DNA of 64,000 nt, from contig JAUNDC010000002.1 of assembly GCA_030526355.1 (NCBI GenBank), positions 1-64,000 on the forward strand, written 5' to 3'. Below are positions 1 through 8,971 of this stretch, piece by piece (position 1 is the stretch's first letter; each line of letters begins with the position of its first letter). The position numbers were made by a program, and so were the translations under genes. Under the pieces are notes generated by a model. The model worked only from the letters and a program-made list of their open reading frames with translations. It searched no databases and had not been told where the DNA came from. Source of the DNA: Bacillota bacterium. GTDB taxonomy: Bacteria > Bacillota > Clostridia > Peptostreptococcales > Anaerovoracaceae.

Positions 1-41
1 ACGAAATAGAACCAACACCGTGCAGAACAAAGGAAACTAGA

Positions 42-1871
42 ATGACCAGAAACAGAATCATCAGGCTGATGATCTTTATAATAATAGATATTGCCATAGT
101 AATATCAGCAGATATAATACCGCTCATACTGAGATTTGGAATCTTTGACATGGACAAGGTATACCTTGATGCAGTAATACGATGCATACCTGCCGACATT
201 CTAATTGTCATTGCAGTGCTGGCATTATTCAAACTGTACAACCGTGTCTGGACATATGCCGGGATGGATGAGATGCTGGCTGTGCTCAAAGCCTCGCTCG
301 TTATTGAAGCGGTATTTGTCGTATACAGACTGTTGTTTCAGATATCCATGCCGAGAAGCTTCTATGTGTTCAACTGGGCAGTGCTGTTCATTCTTCTGGC
401 AGGCTCCAGAGTATCAGTCAGACTGATAAGGCAGCTGAAGAGCAAGTACAGCAAGACAGGAAGACAGCGCAGAGTAATGCTTATCGGAGGAGGAGCTGCT
501 GCCGCACTGCTTATCAAGGAGCTGACCTACGGACCGGGAACCTCCAGAATAATATGTATCATAGATGATAATATCGCCAAAAAAGGCAAGTACATAAACG
601 GTATACCGATTGTAGGTACGAGAAACGATATTCCGCAGACTGTATCAAAGTACCATATCGATGAGATAATAATAGCAATCCCATCAGCATCTCCTGCAAC
701 CATCAGGGAGATAATAGATATATGCCAGCAGACTGAAGCCAGAATCAAAAGACTTCCGGCAATAGCTACCACCTTGACAAATGATCTCAGCAGAGCTGTC
801 AGAGAGATTAATTACGAGGATCTGCTGGGCAGAGAAGCGGTTGTGATACGAAATCATGATATGGAGAAATTCGCAGCTGGTAAAACAATCATGGTAACCG
901 GCGGCGGTGGAACCATAGGCTCGGAGCTGTGCAGGCAAATAATAGCCAACGACCCGAAAACTCTTGTAATAGTGGATATATATGAGAACAGCACTTATGA
1001 GCTTCAGATGGAACTGATGAGATATTATCCGGATGCTGATATCAAGGTGAGAATAGCATCAGTCAGAGATTATGACAGACTGGAGAGCATATTCAAGGAA
1101 TATTCGCCTGACGTTATCTACCATGCGGCGGCTCATAAGCATGTGCCTCTTATGGAATATTCGCCTAATGAGGCAATTAAAAATAACTGCAAAGGTACGC
1201 TTAATCTCGTAAAGCTTGCAGATAAGTATCATGTCAAGAGGTTTGTGCTTATTTCTACAGACAAAGCTGTAAGACCGACTAACGTTATGGGTGCAACCAA
1301 GCGTATCTGTGAAATGATAGTGCAGACATACAATAAGATGTCTGACACGGAATTTGTGGCGGTCAGATTCGGCAATGTGCTGGGCAGCAATGGCTCTGTT
1401 ATTCCATTGTTCCTGAAGCAGATTGAAGCGGGAGGTCCTGTAACGCTTACTCATAGAGAAATCACAAGATTCTTCATGACCATACCTGAGGCCGTATCGC
1501 TGGTGCTCAAAGCAGGGCTCATGGCTAAGGGCGGAGAGATATTCGTTCTGGATATGGGCGAGCCTGTTAAGATATACGACCTGGCGGTTAATCTGATTAG
1601 AATGAAGGGTTATGTGCCGGATAAGGATATTAAGATAGAGGTTGTAGGTCTCAGACCGGGTGAAAAGCTGTACGAAGAACTTCTGATGGCTGAGGAAGGA
1701 CTGCAGGCAACTTCTAATGAGCTTATCCATATAGGGAAACCGATAGATATGGAATGCAAGAAGTTTCTCAAGCAGCTTGACGGGCTTATTTATGCTGCAG
1801 AGAAGAATATCAGCAGTGAGGATATAAAGGAAGAACTGAAGAAGGTGTGCAGTACGTATACACCTCAGTAA
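42..1871 (+). CDS. pglF: Membrane UDP-GlcNAc 4,6-dehydratase (PglF/CapD/FlaA1 type)
   Basis: A 609-residue polytopic SDR enzyme expected to convert UDP-GlcNAc to UDP-4-keto-6-deoxy-GlcNAc at the cytoplasmic membrane. The first ~130 residues hold four hydrophobic segments. A first Rossmann-like domain begins near residue 145 (MLIGGGAAAALL). The SDR domain begins near 283 with TGGGGTIGSEL. The active-site stretch STDKAV...VMGATK has Met (about residue 416) where ordinary SDRs have Tyr, which is diagnostic of membrane-type 4,6-dehydratases such as Campylobacter PglF. Length fits the family (about 590-650). ATG 42 follows an AAAGGA ribosome binding site. It heads a bacillosamine gene set; base composition here is less AT-rich than in the next genes, so it may be the conserved edge of the locus. 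Confidence 0.93.
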   Translation: MTRNRIIRLMIFIIIDIAIVISADIIPLILRFGIFDMDKVYLDAVIRCIPADILIVIAVLALFKLYNRVWTYAGMDEMLAVLKASLVIEAVFVVYRLLFQISMPRSFYVFNWAVLFILLAGSRVSVRLIRQLKSKYSKTGRQRRVMLIGGGAAAALLIKELTYGPGTSRIICIIDDNIAKKGKYINGIPIVGTRNDIPQTVSKYHIDEIIIAIPSASPATIREIIDICQQTEARIKRLPAIATTLTNDLSRAVREINYEDLLGREAVVIRNHDMEKFAAGKTIMVTGGGGTIGSELCRQIIANDPKTLVIVDIYENSTYELQMELMRYYPDADIKVRIASVRDYDRLESIFKEYSPDVIYHAAAHKHVPLMEYSPNEAIKNNCKGTLNLVKLADKYHVKRFVLISTDKAVRPTNVMGATKRICEMIVQTYNKMSDTEFVAVRFGNVLGSNGSVIPLFLKQIEAGGPVTLTHREITRFFMTIPEAVSLVLKAGLMAKGGEIFVLDMGEPVKIYDLAVNLIRMKGYVPDKDIKIEVVGLRPGEKLYEELLMAEEGLQATSNELIHIGKPIDMECKKFLKQLDGLIYAAEKNISSEDIKEELKKVCSTYTPQ

Positions 1872-1957
1872 AACGTATGTTTTGTTATGAAAAGGAACAT
1901 TATTTGATGATATAAATATAATCGTGAAATTTTATTATAATATTAGGAGAATTATGA

Positions 1958-3133
1958 ATGTTTAAAGGGACAGATATTAAACCTTTTGAAAAAAAAATCT
2001 GGCTTGCTTCACCGACAATGCATGGTGAAGAACAGAAATATGTTCAGGAAGCTTTTGATACTAATTGGGTTTCTACGGTAGGCGAAAATCTGAATCAACT
2101 TGAAGCAGGTATATGTGAATATACTGGAAGTGAATATGGAGTGGCTCTTTCTTCAGGAACAGCAGCATTACATCTTGCTATCAAGTTAGCTGGAATAGAA
2201 CAGGGCGATGTTGTTCTTTGTTCTGATATGACTTTTGTAGCAACGGTGAATCCGATAATATATGAAAAAGGTATACCAGTATTTGTTGATGAAGAATATT
2301 GTACATGGAATATGGATCCTAATGCATTAGAACAGGCTTTACTAAAATATCCAGAAGCCAAGGCGGTAATATTAGTACATTTATATGGAACACCTGCGAA
2401 AGTTGATGAAATCAGATCATTATGCAATCGTTATGGCGTGATATTAATTGAAGATGCAGCAGAGAGCCTCGGCGCTATGTATAGGGGACAGCAAACAGGT
2501 ACTTTCGGTAAATACAATGCAATTAGCTTTAATGGTAATAAGATTATTACCACATCTGGCGGAGGAATGTTTTTAACGAATGATAAATTAGCAGAGAAGC
2601 AGGTTAGAAAATGGTCAACTCAGGCGAGAGAACCATTACCGTGGTATCAGCATGAGCAAACGGGATATAACTATCGTATGTCAAATATTGTTGCAGGAAT
2701 TGGTAGGGGACAGTTAATACATTTAGACGAACATATCGCATTAAAGAAGAAAATATATATGAGATATAAAGAGGGCTTAAAAGATTTACCATTAACAATG
2801 AACCCATATATGCCAGATGCTGAACCAAATTTTTGGCTCAGTTGTATACTTTTAGATGATGATGCAGGGATAACACCAGATATAATAAGAATAAAACTTG
2901 AAGAATATAATGCAGAGGCAAGACCGATTTGGAAACCTATGCATATGCAGCCTATATTTAATGGGTGTGATTTTATAGTGTCAAAAAATGGGATGAATGT
3001 AGGGCGTGATATTTTCAATCGCGGACTTTGTTTGCCGAGTGATATTACCATGACAGAAGAAGAACAAAATGTTATAATTGAATTGATAAAGAGTTGTTTT
3101 ATGGGCATTCCAGGAAGAACAAATGAAAGATAA
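1958..3133 (+). CDS. pglE: DegT/DnrJ/EryC1 aminotransferase, PglE-like (UDP-4-amino-sugar)
   Basis: A 391-residue PLP-dependent sugar aminotransferase. The N-terminal block SSGTAALHLAIKLAG binds the cofactor phosphate, EDAAESLG carries the pyridine-nitrogen Asp, and the Schiff-base Lys is at about residue 195 in SFNGNKIITTSGGGM. By position after pglF and before pglC/pglD it should aminate UDP-4-keto-6-deoxy-GlcNAc at C4, giving UDP-4-amino-4,6-dideoxy-GlcNAc. A good ribosome binding site (TTAGGAGAA) precedes ATG 1958. It overlaps the next gene by 11 nt, implying coupled translation. From this gene on the DNA is markedly AT-rich. Substrate specificity is inferred from context. Confidence 0.88.
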   Translation: MFKGTDIKPFEKKIWLASPTMHGEEQKYVQEAFDTNWVSTVGENLNQLEAGICEYTGSEYGVALSSGTAALHLAIKLAGIEQGDVVLCSDMTFVATVNPIIYEKGIPVFVDEEYCTWNMDPNALEQALLKYPEAKAVILVHLYGTPAKVDEIRSLCNRYGVILIEDAAESLGAMYRGQQTGTFGKYNAISFNGNKIITTSGGGMFLTNDKLAEKQVRKWSTQAREPLPWYQHEQTGYNYRMSNIVAGIGRGQLIHLDEHIALKKKIYMRYKEGLKDLPLTMNPYMPDAEPNFWLSCILLDDDAGITPDIIRIKLEEYNAEARPIWKPMHMQPIFNGCDFIVSKNGMNVGRDIFNRGLCLPSDITMTEEEQNVIIELIKSCFMGIPGRTNER

Positions 3134-3776
3134 TAATAAATCTAAATTTTATGAAAAATACATAAAAAGAAAACTGGATTTTATATTTGCCTTACTGGCA
3201 CTGATATTGTTTAGTCCTGTATTGATATTCATTGCTTTTTTGGTAAGATTTAAATTGGGGAGTCCAGTATTGTTTAAGCAACAGCGCCCAGGATTGAACG
3301 AGGAGATTTTTACGCTGTATAAATTTCGTACAATGACAGCTGAGTGTGATGAGAACGGTGAATTGTTGTCTGACGAAAAAAGGCTTACACCATTCGGTAA
3401 AAAGCTGAGAGCATCTAGCTTGGATGAGCTTCCAGAATTAATTAATATTTTAAAAGGCGATATGGCAATAATAGGCCCAAGACCTTTATTGGTAAAATAT
3501 TTACCGCTTTATAATGAACGCCAAAAAAAAAGACATCTGGTAAGGCCTGGAATAACAGGGTATGCACAGGTAAATGGACGTAACAGTATTGATTGGGAAA
3601 CAAGATTTGAACTGGATGTGCAGTATGTAGAGAATATGAGCTTAGGAATGGATATAGGTGTGTTTTTTAAGACTATAGAAGTAGTGATGAAAAGAGATGG
3701 CATTAATAGTGAAAATAATGCAACTATGGAAGATTTTCAAGGCACTCCGGGATCGATAGGAGAAGAAAGAGAATGA
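3123..3776 (+). CDS. pglC: Undecaprenyl-phosphate sugar phosphotransferase, PglC-like
   Basis: A 217-residue small phosphoglycosyltransferase of the bacterial sugar transferase family (monotopic PGT). It begins with a basic stretch and one re-entrant hydrophobic helix (about residues 17-40), then the conserved blocks LFKQQRPG, LYKFRTMT, the catalytic Asp-Glu dyad in SLDELPEL, IIGPRPLL and RPGITGYAQVNGRN. The length matches minimal PglC-type enzymes with no extra domain. It should load phospho-diacetamido-bacillosamine onto undecaprenyl phosphate as the first sugar of a repeat unit. It overlaps the upstream gene by 11 nt and the downstream acetyltransferase by 4 nt (ATGA). Confidence 0.9.
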   Translation: MKDNNKSKFYEKYIKRKLDFIFALLALILFSPVLIFIAFLVRFKLGSPVLFKQQRPGLNEEIFTLYKFRTMTAECDENGELLSDEKRLTPFGKKLRASSLDELPELINILKGDMAIIGPRPLLVKYLPLYNERQKKRHLVRPGITGYAQVNGRNSIDWETRFELDVQYVENMSLGMDIGVFFKTIEVVMKRDGINSENNATMEDFQGTPGSIGEERE

Positions 3777-4420
3777 GTAAAGAAAAAATTATACTGGTTG
3801 GAAGCGGACAACATGCAAGAGTAGTCTTATACAATCTCAAGGAACAGGGAAAGTATGAGGTGGCATGTTTTCTTGATTCAGATGCATCTAAGGTTGGACA
3901 AATATATGAAGGCTATGAAATTGCTGGAACATATGACAATCTAGATGAAATAAGAGTGAAATTCAAAACGAATAAATTCTTTATTGCATTTGGGAGCATG
4001 AAATACAGAAAACCAGTATATGAATATTTTGTAAATTCAGGTTGGGAAGCTGTTAACATAATTCACCCGGATGCAGTTGTCTCCAAAGAAACTAAAATGG
4101 GCAAAGGTGTTTTGATTGAATGCGGATGTCTGGTGACCCCAAATCCAGTAATTGGAGACAATGTTGTAGTGAATACCGGATCGCAGATTAATCATGATAA
4201 TGTTATTGAAAACCATGTATACATCGCCTCGGGAGTTGTAACATCAGGAGGAATTGTAATTGGCGAAAATAGCCTCATTGATGATGCAGTGACGATTACG
4301 CTTGGAAAAAAGGTAGGAAAAAACTGTATTATTGGAGCAGGATCAGTAGTTACAAAGGATATTCCGGATAATTGTGTTGCATATGGTTGCCCGGCAAAAC
4401 CAATAAGGCAAAATGGGTGA
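3773..4420 (+). CDS. pglD: Sugar N-acetyltransferase, PglD/NeuD family
   Basis: A 215-residue acetyltransferase with the two-part PglD layout. The N-terminal Rossmann-like half starts ILVGSGQHARVVLYNL and binds the UDP-sugar. The C-terminal left-handed beta-helix (from about residue 95) is built of hexapeptide repeats. A candidate catalytic His (about 141) lies in NTGSQINHDNV, the position of the PglD active-site His. It ends with the usual GCPAKPIR cap. It should N-acetylate UDP-4-amino-4,6-dideoxy-GlcNAc with acetyl-CoA to UDP-di-N-acetylbacillosamine, completing the pathway with the three preceding genes. Confidence 0.88.
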   Translation: MSKEKIILVGSGQHARVVLYNLKEQGKYEVACFLDSDASKVGQIYEGYEIAGTYDNLDEIRVKFKTNKFFIAFGSMKYRKPVYEYFVNSGWEAVNIIHPDAVVSKETKMGKGVLIECGCLVTPNPVIGDNVVVNTGSQINHDNVIENHVYIASGVVTSGGIVIGENSLIDDAVTITLGKKVGKNCIIGAGSVVTKDIPDNCVAYGCPAKPIRQNG

Positions 4421-4425
4421 GCGAT

Positions 4426-5682
4426 ATGAAAATCTGGATATTGAATCATTATGCTACAGATATGTATTTTGATAAGAGCGGCCGACATCAGAGTATAGCA
4501 AAATACCTAATTAGAAATGGACATGAGGCAACTATATTCTGTGCAAGTACGGTGCATAACAGTGATATTAACATTGATACCGGAGACAGTAACCACATTA
4601 CGAAAATCGGAGAAGATAAAGTTCCCTATGTATGTATAATGGCTAGAAATTATCAGGGAAATGGAAAAAAACGCGTTTTTAACATGCTGGATTACTATTT
4701 TAGAGTACCTGTAGCTATGAAAGATTATATGTCGAAACATGGAAAACCGGATATAATTTTAGCTTCTTCTGTACATCCCTTGGCACTTGTTGCGGGTATC
4801 AAATATGCTAAGAAAATAAAGTGTCCATGTGTATGTGAAGTACGTGATCTTTGGCCGGAAACATTTGTTGAACTGGGAATGATTAAGAGGGAAAGCTTAA
4901 TTGCAAAATGCCTGTATACCGGGGAAAAATGGATATATAAAAGGGCGCACAAGGTGGTTTTCACTATGGAAGGAGGCGCAGATTATATTATAAATCAGGG
5001 ATGGGACAAAGATATAGATATCAGCAATGTATATCATATAAATAACGGAGTGGATCTAGAAAAATATAATAAAGATATTACAGAAAATGTAATCGATGAT
5101 TATGATCTCACAAATATGAATACGTACAAGATAATCTATACCGGCTCAATCAGACGTGTTAACCGAGTTGATAAGTTAATTGATTTAGCTGATTATTTCA
5201 AGGCAAATAGTTATTCTGATATACAAATTCTCATTTATGGAGACGGCGATTATAAAGATGATTTAATTAATAAGTGTGTTGAAAAGAATTTGAATAATAT
5301 TATTTTCAAAGGGCATGTTGAGAAACAAAACATACCTTATATTCTTTCAAAAGGTGATATTAATGTTATTACAGGTGAAAAATCAAATCTGGGACATTAT
5401 GGGGTGAGCTGGAATAAATTGTTCGAATATATTGCTTCAGGACATCCAATTATTGCCGATTATGATATGGGGAAATACAACTTAATAGAAGATAATTATT
5501 TAGGAATTGCGAAAGCATTTGAATCAACAGAAGAATTCGCAAATGCGATATTAAAGTATAAAAACAGCAATGATTACGAGACGGATAACCAGAATGCTGT
5601 TGAATTATATGATTTTAAATTTTTAGCAGAGAGATTAACAGATATACTACAAAGGACAGTTGAGGAAAACAAAAATTCTTAG
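4426..5682 (+). CDS. Glycosyltransferase family 4 (WbuB/WcaI-like)
   Basis: A 418-residue GT-B glycosyltransferase. ATG 4426 is chosen because MKIWILNHYA is the typical GT4 N-terminus and lies 5 nt after the pglD stop; a longer in-frame reading from 4372 would run back into pglD. Family signs are CEVRDLWPETFVELGM in the first half, YTGSIRRVNRVDKL at the start of the donor-binding half, and a C-terminal block (LFEYIASGHPIIAD) in the place of the E-x7-E motif. It probably adds the second sugar to the lipid-linked bacillosamine. Donor and linkage cannot be read from sequence. Confidence 0.85.
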   Translation: MKIWILNHYATDMYFDKSGRHQSIAKYLIRNGHEATIFCASTVHNSDINIDTGDSNHITKIGEDKVPYVCIMARNYQGNGKKRVFNMLDYYFRVPVAMKDYMSKHGKPDIILASSVHPLALVAGIKYAKKIKCPCVCEVRDLWPETFVELGMIKRESLIAKCLYTGEKWIYKRAHKVVFTMEGGADYIINQGWDKDIDISNVYHINNGVDLEKYNKDITENVIDDYDLTNMNTYKIIYTGSIRRVNRVDKLIDLADYFKANSYSDIQILIYGDGDYKDDLINKCVEKNLNNIIFKGHVEKQNIPYILSKGDINVITGEKSNLGHYGVSWNKLFEYIASGHPIIADYDMGKYNLIEDNYLGIAKAFESTEEFANAILKYKNSNDYETDNQNAVELYDFKFLAERLTDILQRTVEENKNS

Positions 5683-5925
5683 TCAAATATCTTGGGGTAC
5701 AATGGACATAATTTGGTAATGAGATACTCTAATTATGATTTATAGGCAAATATTACTTATAGGAGTATATGATAAAAAGGAAAAGAATATGAAGATATTA
5801 ATAGTTGTTGATGCAGGCAACAATTTATCAATCATTATATAGTACCTTTTGACGATGGACTCAGTGCTGATAAGATAATTGATGTGACTGATAATTTCCT
5901 GAACAGATAAAAGGAGTGTGCAAAA
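5683..5925 (+). other. Intergenic stretch with gene decay
   Basis: This 243-nt AT-rich gap separates the first glycosyltransferase from the UDP-sugar dehydrogenase. Its right half holds a decayed gene end, annotated separately. I saw no convincing promoter, terminator or RNA in the left half (5683-5788). Confidence 0.6.
5789..5910 (+). pseudogene. Remnant of a deleted gene, possibly UDP-GlcNAc 2-epimerase type
   Basis: A ribosome-binding-like AAAAGGAAAAG is followed by ATG 5789 and MKILIVVDAGNN, which stops at TAG 5840-5842. A second frame then reads VPFDDGLSADKIIDVTDNFL to a stop at 5908-5910, with the GTG start of the dehydrogenase 16 nt later. It looks like the start and end of one gene whose middle was lost. 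The tail resembles the PFGDGxASxKIxDV-type C-terminus of non-hydrolysing UDP-GlcNAc 2-epimerases (WecB/WbpI). That identity is tentative and leans partly on the neighbouring 6-dehydrogenase. Confidence 0.4.
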
Positions 5926-7251
5926 GTGTTTGAAAATATATACAACAACTTGATTAGTGGGAAAAGCAAGCTTGCCTTAGTAGGGTTGGGTTATGTAGGT
6001 ATGCCGATAGCTGTAGAATTTGCAAAACATATAAAAGTTATTGGGTTTGATATTAACGAAAAAAGAGTAAATGAATACAGAAATGGAATAGATGCAACAA
6101 ATGAGGTGGGAGAAGCGATTAAAAATACTACTGTTGATTTCACCTACGATGCGAACCGATTAAAAGAGGCAGAGTTTATTATTGTTGCTGTTCCAACCCC
6201 TGTAAATGAAGATAAAACACCGAATTTAGGCCCAGTAGAAGGAGCTTCAAAAATAATCGGGCAAAACCTTTCACCGGGAACTATTGTTGTCTTTGAATCT
6301 ACTGTTTATCCAGGGGTGACAGAGGATGTTTGTATTCCTATTATTGAAAGAGAATCAGGACTAAAATGTGGTGTTGACTGGAAAATAGGATACTCACCAG
6401 AGAGAATTAATCCCGGAGACAGTGTTCACACTTTGCCGAGCATTCAGAAAGTAGTATCTGGAATGGATGAGGAGTCGGCTATCATCATCAAGAAGGTGTA
6501 TGATATTGTAATAAAGGCAGGTACATTTTTAGTAAGTAATATTAAGACCGCTGAGGCAGTCAAGGTGGTGGAGAATAGTCAGAGGGATATTAATATTGCA
6601 TTTATGAATGAAATAGCAATAATATGCGACAAGTTGGGGATTGACACAATCGAAGTGCTTGACGGAATGAACACGAAGTGGAATGCATTGGGATTCAAGC
6701 CAGGTTTAGTAGGGGGTCATTGTATCGGTGTTGATCCATATTATCTTACAAATGCCGCAGAAATGTTAGGTTATCACAGTCAGATTATTTTAAATGGCAG
6801 GAAAGTAAATGACAGTATGGGCGCGTTTGTAGCAGATTCGGCAATTAAGCAGATGATAGAAGCAGGAAAAGCACCAAAAAAATCGAAAGTTGTAATTTTA
6901 GGCATCACTTTTAAGGAGAACTGCCCAGATACAAGAAACAGCAAAGTATGCGATATAATCAATCGACTGAAAGAATTTGACATTGAACCTATTGTAACTG
7001 ATGAGTGGGCTGATTATGAAGTGGCAAAAGATGAGTATGGTGTTGATCTTGTTCCTTTTAAAGAAATATGTGATGCGGATTGTGTAATTGTTGCTGTTGG
7101 CCATAATACATATCGTAGTATGAGTATGATGCAGCTTAAAAAATTATTCAGAAAGGACATTCCGGATGAAGAAAAAATTCTTATTGACGTAAAGAGTTTG
7201 TATCGTATCGATGAATTAAAAGCATCGGGAATGAAATATTGGAGATTATAG
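5926..7251 (+). CDS. UDP-N-acetyl-hexosamine 6-dehydrogenase (WbpA/TviB/WecC family)
   Basis: A 441-residue nucleotide-sugar dehydrogenase that oxidises C6 of UDP-GlcNAc (or UDP-ManNAc) to the uronic acid with two NAD+. The N-terminal Rossmann motif is LALVGLGYVGMPIAVEFA; the central domain has NSQRDINIAFMNE; the catalytic Cys (about residue 266) is in GGHCIGVDPYYL; the C-terminal UDP-binding domain starts near 320 (VVILGITFKENCPDTRNSK). Start is GTG 5926 behind AAGGAG. The following acetyltransferase, Gfo/Idh and aminotransferase genes favour the WbpA reaction (UDP-GlcNAc to UDP-GlcNAcA) at the head of a diacetamido-uronate pathway. Confidence 0.9.
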   Translation: MFENIYNNLISGKSKLALVGLGYVGMPIAVEFAKHIKVIGFDINEKRVNEYRNGIDATNEVGEAIKNTTVDFTYDANRLKEAEFIIVAVPTPVNEDKTPNLGPVEGASKIIGQNLSPGTIVVFESTVYPGVTEDVCIPIIERESGLKCGVDWKIGYSPERINPGDSVHTLPSIQKVVSGMDEESAIIIKKVYDIVIKAGTFLVSNIKTAEAVKVVENSQRDINIAFMNEIAIICDKLGIDTIEVLDGMNTKWNALGFKPGLVGGHCIGVDPYYLTNAAEMLGYHSQIILNGRKVNDSMGAFVADSAIKQMIEAGKAPKKSKVVILGITFKENCPDTRNSKVCDIINRLKEFDIEPIVTDEWADYEVAKDEYGVDLVPFKEICDADCVIVAVGHNTYRSMSMMQLKKLFRKDIPDEEKILIDVKSLYRIDELKASGMKYWRL

Positions 7252-7276
7252 TTTTTTTGTTTAGTAAGGAGAAAAA

Positions 7277-7843
7277 ATGAGTTACTTTATACATGAAACA
7301 AGTGTAGTAGATGATAATGTTGAAATCGGAGAGGGAACGAAAATTTGGCTTTTTTGCCACATACAATCTGGCGCAAAAATAGGAAGGAACTGTTCTTTTG
7401 GACAGAATGTTAACGTTTCAAATAATGTGGAGATAGGAGATGGATGCAGAGTTCAAAACAATGTGTCAATTTACGAAGGTGTGAAGTTAGGTAATAATGT
7501 ATTCTGTGGGCCTTCTATGGTATTTACAAACGATTTGACTCCAAGAGCCGATAATCCAAAGGGAAGAGCAGGATATTTGGATACTATTATTGGAGATGGT
7601 GCATCTATCGGTGCTAATGCCACTGTTGTATGCGGCCATAACATTGGAAAAAGAGCTATGATTGCAGCAGGAGCAGTTGTAACTAAGGATGTACCTGATT
7701 ATGCACTTATGGCAGGAGTACCGGCAAAGCAGATTGGATGGGTATGCGACTGCGGAGCAATTTTGAACGAGAAATTGCTTTGCGACAAATGTTGTAAGCA
7801 ATATAGAAAGATTGATAAAGGAATTGAAATAGTAAATGAATGA
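7277..7843 (+). CDS. wbpD: UDP-sugar N-acetyltransferase, WbpD/WlbB type
   Basis: A 188-residue hexapeptide-repeat acetyltransferase. The left-handed beta-helix runs almost from the start ([36 protein letters not shown]). The loop FVFTND-type block appears as [17 protein letters not shown]. The C-terminus carries CDCG...CDKC, a small Cys-rich tail as in WbpD/WlbB enzymes, which acetylate the C3 amine of UDP-GlcNAc(3N)A. ATG 7277 sits behind AAGGAG. The reaction would follow the aminotransferase at 12098. Its 3' end overlaps the next gene by 8 nt. Confidence 0.85.
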   Translation: MSYFIHETSVVDDNVEIGEGTKIWLFCHIQSGAKIGRNCSFGQNVNVSNNVEIGDGCRVQNNVSIYEGVKLGNNVFCGPSMVFTNDLTPRADNPKGRAGYLDTIIGDGASIGANATVVCGHNIGKRAMIAAGAVVTKDVPDYALMAGVPAKQIGWVCDCGAILNEKLLCDKCCKQYRKIDKGIEIVNE

Positions 7844-8969
7844 TAAAAGATGTATTTTTCACATTCCAAATATGATTGATCAGTTTGGAACATCTGGGTC
7901 ACAGCATAGGCCAAGGAAGATGATTGATGCGTTTAAGAACATCGGCTACAAGGTTGACGTTGTAATGGGTTACGGAGCAGACCGAAAAAAAACAATAAAC
8001 CGTATAGAAGAAAATATTTCGCACGGAGTAAAATATGACTTTCTTTATTCTGAAAGCAGCACCATGCCGACGCTTTTGACTGAAAAGAATCACATCCCTC
8101 GATATCCTTTCCTAGATTTTGGATTTTTTAAAAAATGTCGGAAAAACAATATCCCGGTAGGCTTATTTTACAGAGACATTTATTGGAAATTTGATGGGTA
8201 TAAAAAACAGGTAAAGGGGATTGAACAAAAAGTTGCATTATATGAGTACGAGCAGGATTTAAGAAAGTATGAAAAATATGTATCCAGATTATACGTTCCC
8301 AATATGAAAATGGGTGAGTATATTGATAATCCTGTTTTAGATGAAATAATGGATGAACTTCCCCCAGGGAGTATTCTGAATAACAAGATAATTGAAGAAA
8401 AGGAAGCATTTTATCAGAATAGAAAGTACAATTATGATGGCACACTTAGACTGTTCTACGTTGGTGCTGTCGGTGGGCATTATGAATGTGAGAAGATGTT
8501 TAGAGGCGTAAGCAGACTTGAAAATGTCGAGATGACAGTATGTTGTAAAGAGGACTATTGGGATGAACACAAAGATAATCTTGGCAAATATGTAGGAAAT
8601 AATATTTCTGTAATTCACAAGGTATCAGAAGAATTAGCACCATATTACAAACAGGCAGACATTTGTATGGCTTATTTTGACAGTTCAGAATATATGAATA
8701 TGGCGATGCCGATAAAAGTATTTGAATATTTAGGGAATACCATACCAGTAATAACAAACAAAGAATCAGCGGCAGCAGAGTTTATTAGACTCAATGATAT
8801 TGGATGGAATATTGAATATGACGATAATGAATTAGAAAAACTGTTGAAATATTTATCTGTGAACTATGATGAAATTGTGATGAAACACAAAAATGCCGTT
8901 ATGGTAAGCAGTAAAAACACATGGGAAAAAAGAGCAGAAAAAGTTGTAAAAGATTTGTTAGAGGAGTAA
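7836..8969 (+). CDS. Glycosyltransferase (GT-B, GT4-like)
   Basis: A 377-residue protein that reads as a divergent GT-B glycosyltransferase. The first half has [21 protein letters not shown]. The second half has [14 protein letters not shown] and a donor-binding block [24 protein letters not shown], matching the usual family 4 C-terminal signature. No signal peptide or membrane segment is seen. ATG 7836 lies within the end of the previous gene. Position inside the diacetamido-uronate gene set suggests it transfers that sugar or the neighbouring one; acceptor and donor are unknown. Confidence 0.75.
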   Translation: MNDKRCIFHIPNMIDQFGTSGSQHRPRKMIDAFKNIGYKVDVVMGYGADRKKTINRIEENISHGVKYDFLYSESSTMPTLLTEKNHIPRYPFLDFGFFKKCRKNNIPVGLFYRDIYWKFDGYKKQVKGIEQKVALYEYEQDLRKYEKYVSRLYVPNMKMGEYIDNPVLDEIMDELPPGSILNNKIIEEKEAFYQNRKYNYDGTLRLFYVGAVGGHYECEKMFRGVSRLENVEMTVCCKEDYWDEHKDNLGKYVGNNISVIHKVSEELAPYYKQADICMAYFDSSEYMNMAMPIKVFEYLGNTIPVITNKESAAAEFIRLNDIGWNIEYDDNELEKLLKYLSVNYDEIVMKHKNAVMVSSKNTWEKRAEKVVKDLLEE

Positions 8970-8971
8970 AA

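Noticed and set aside
1059-1730. Minus-strand 223-codon frame inside the first gene
   Set aside because: Shadow of the 4,6-dehydratase catalytic domain; no motif and no ribosome binding site.
1872-1957. Promoter between the first two genes
   Set aside because: A TATAAT is present at 1936-1941 but no -35 element stands at a usable distance.
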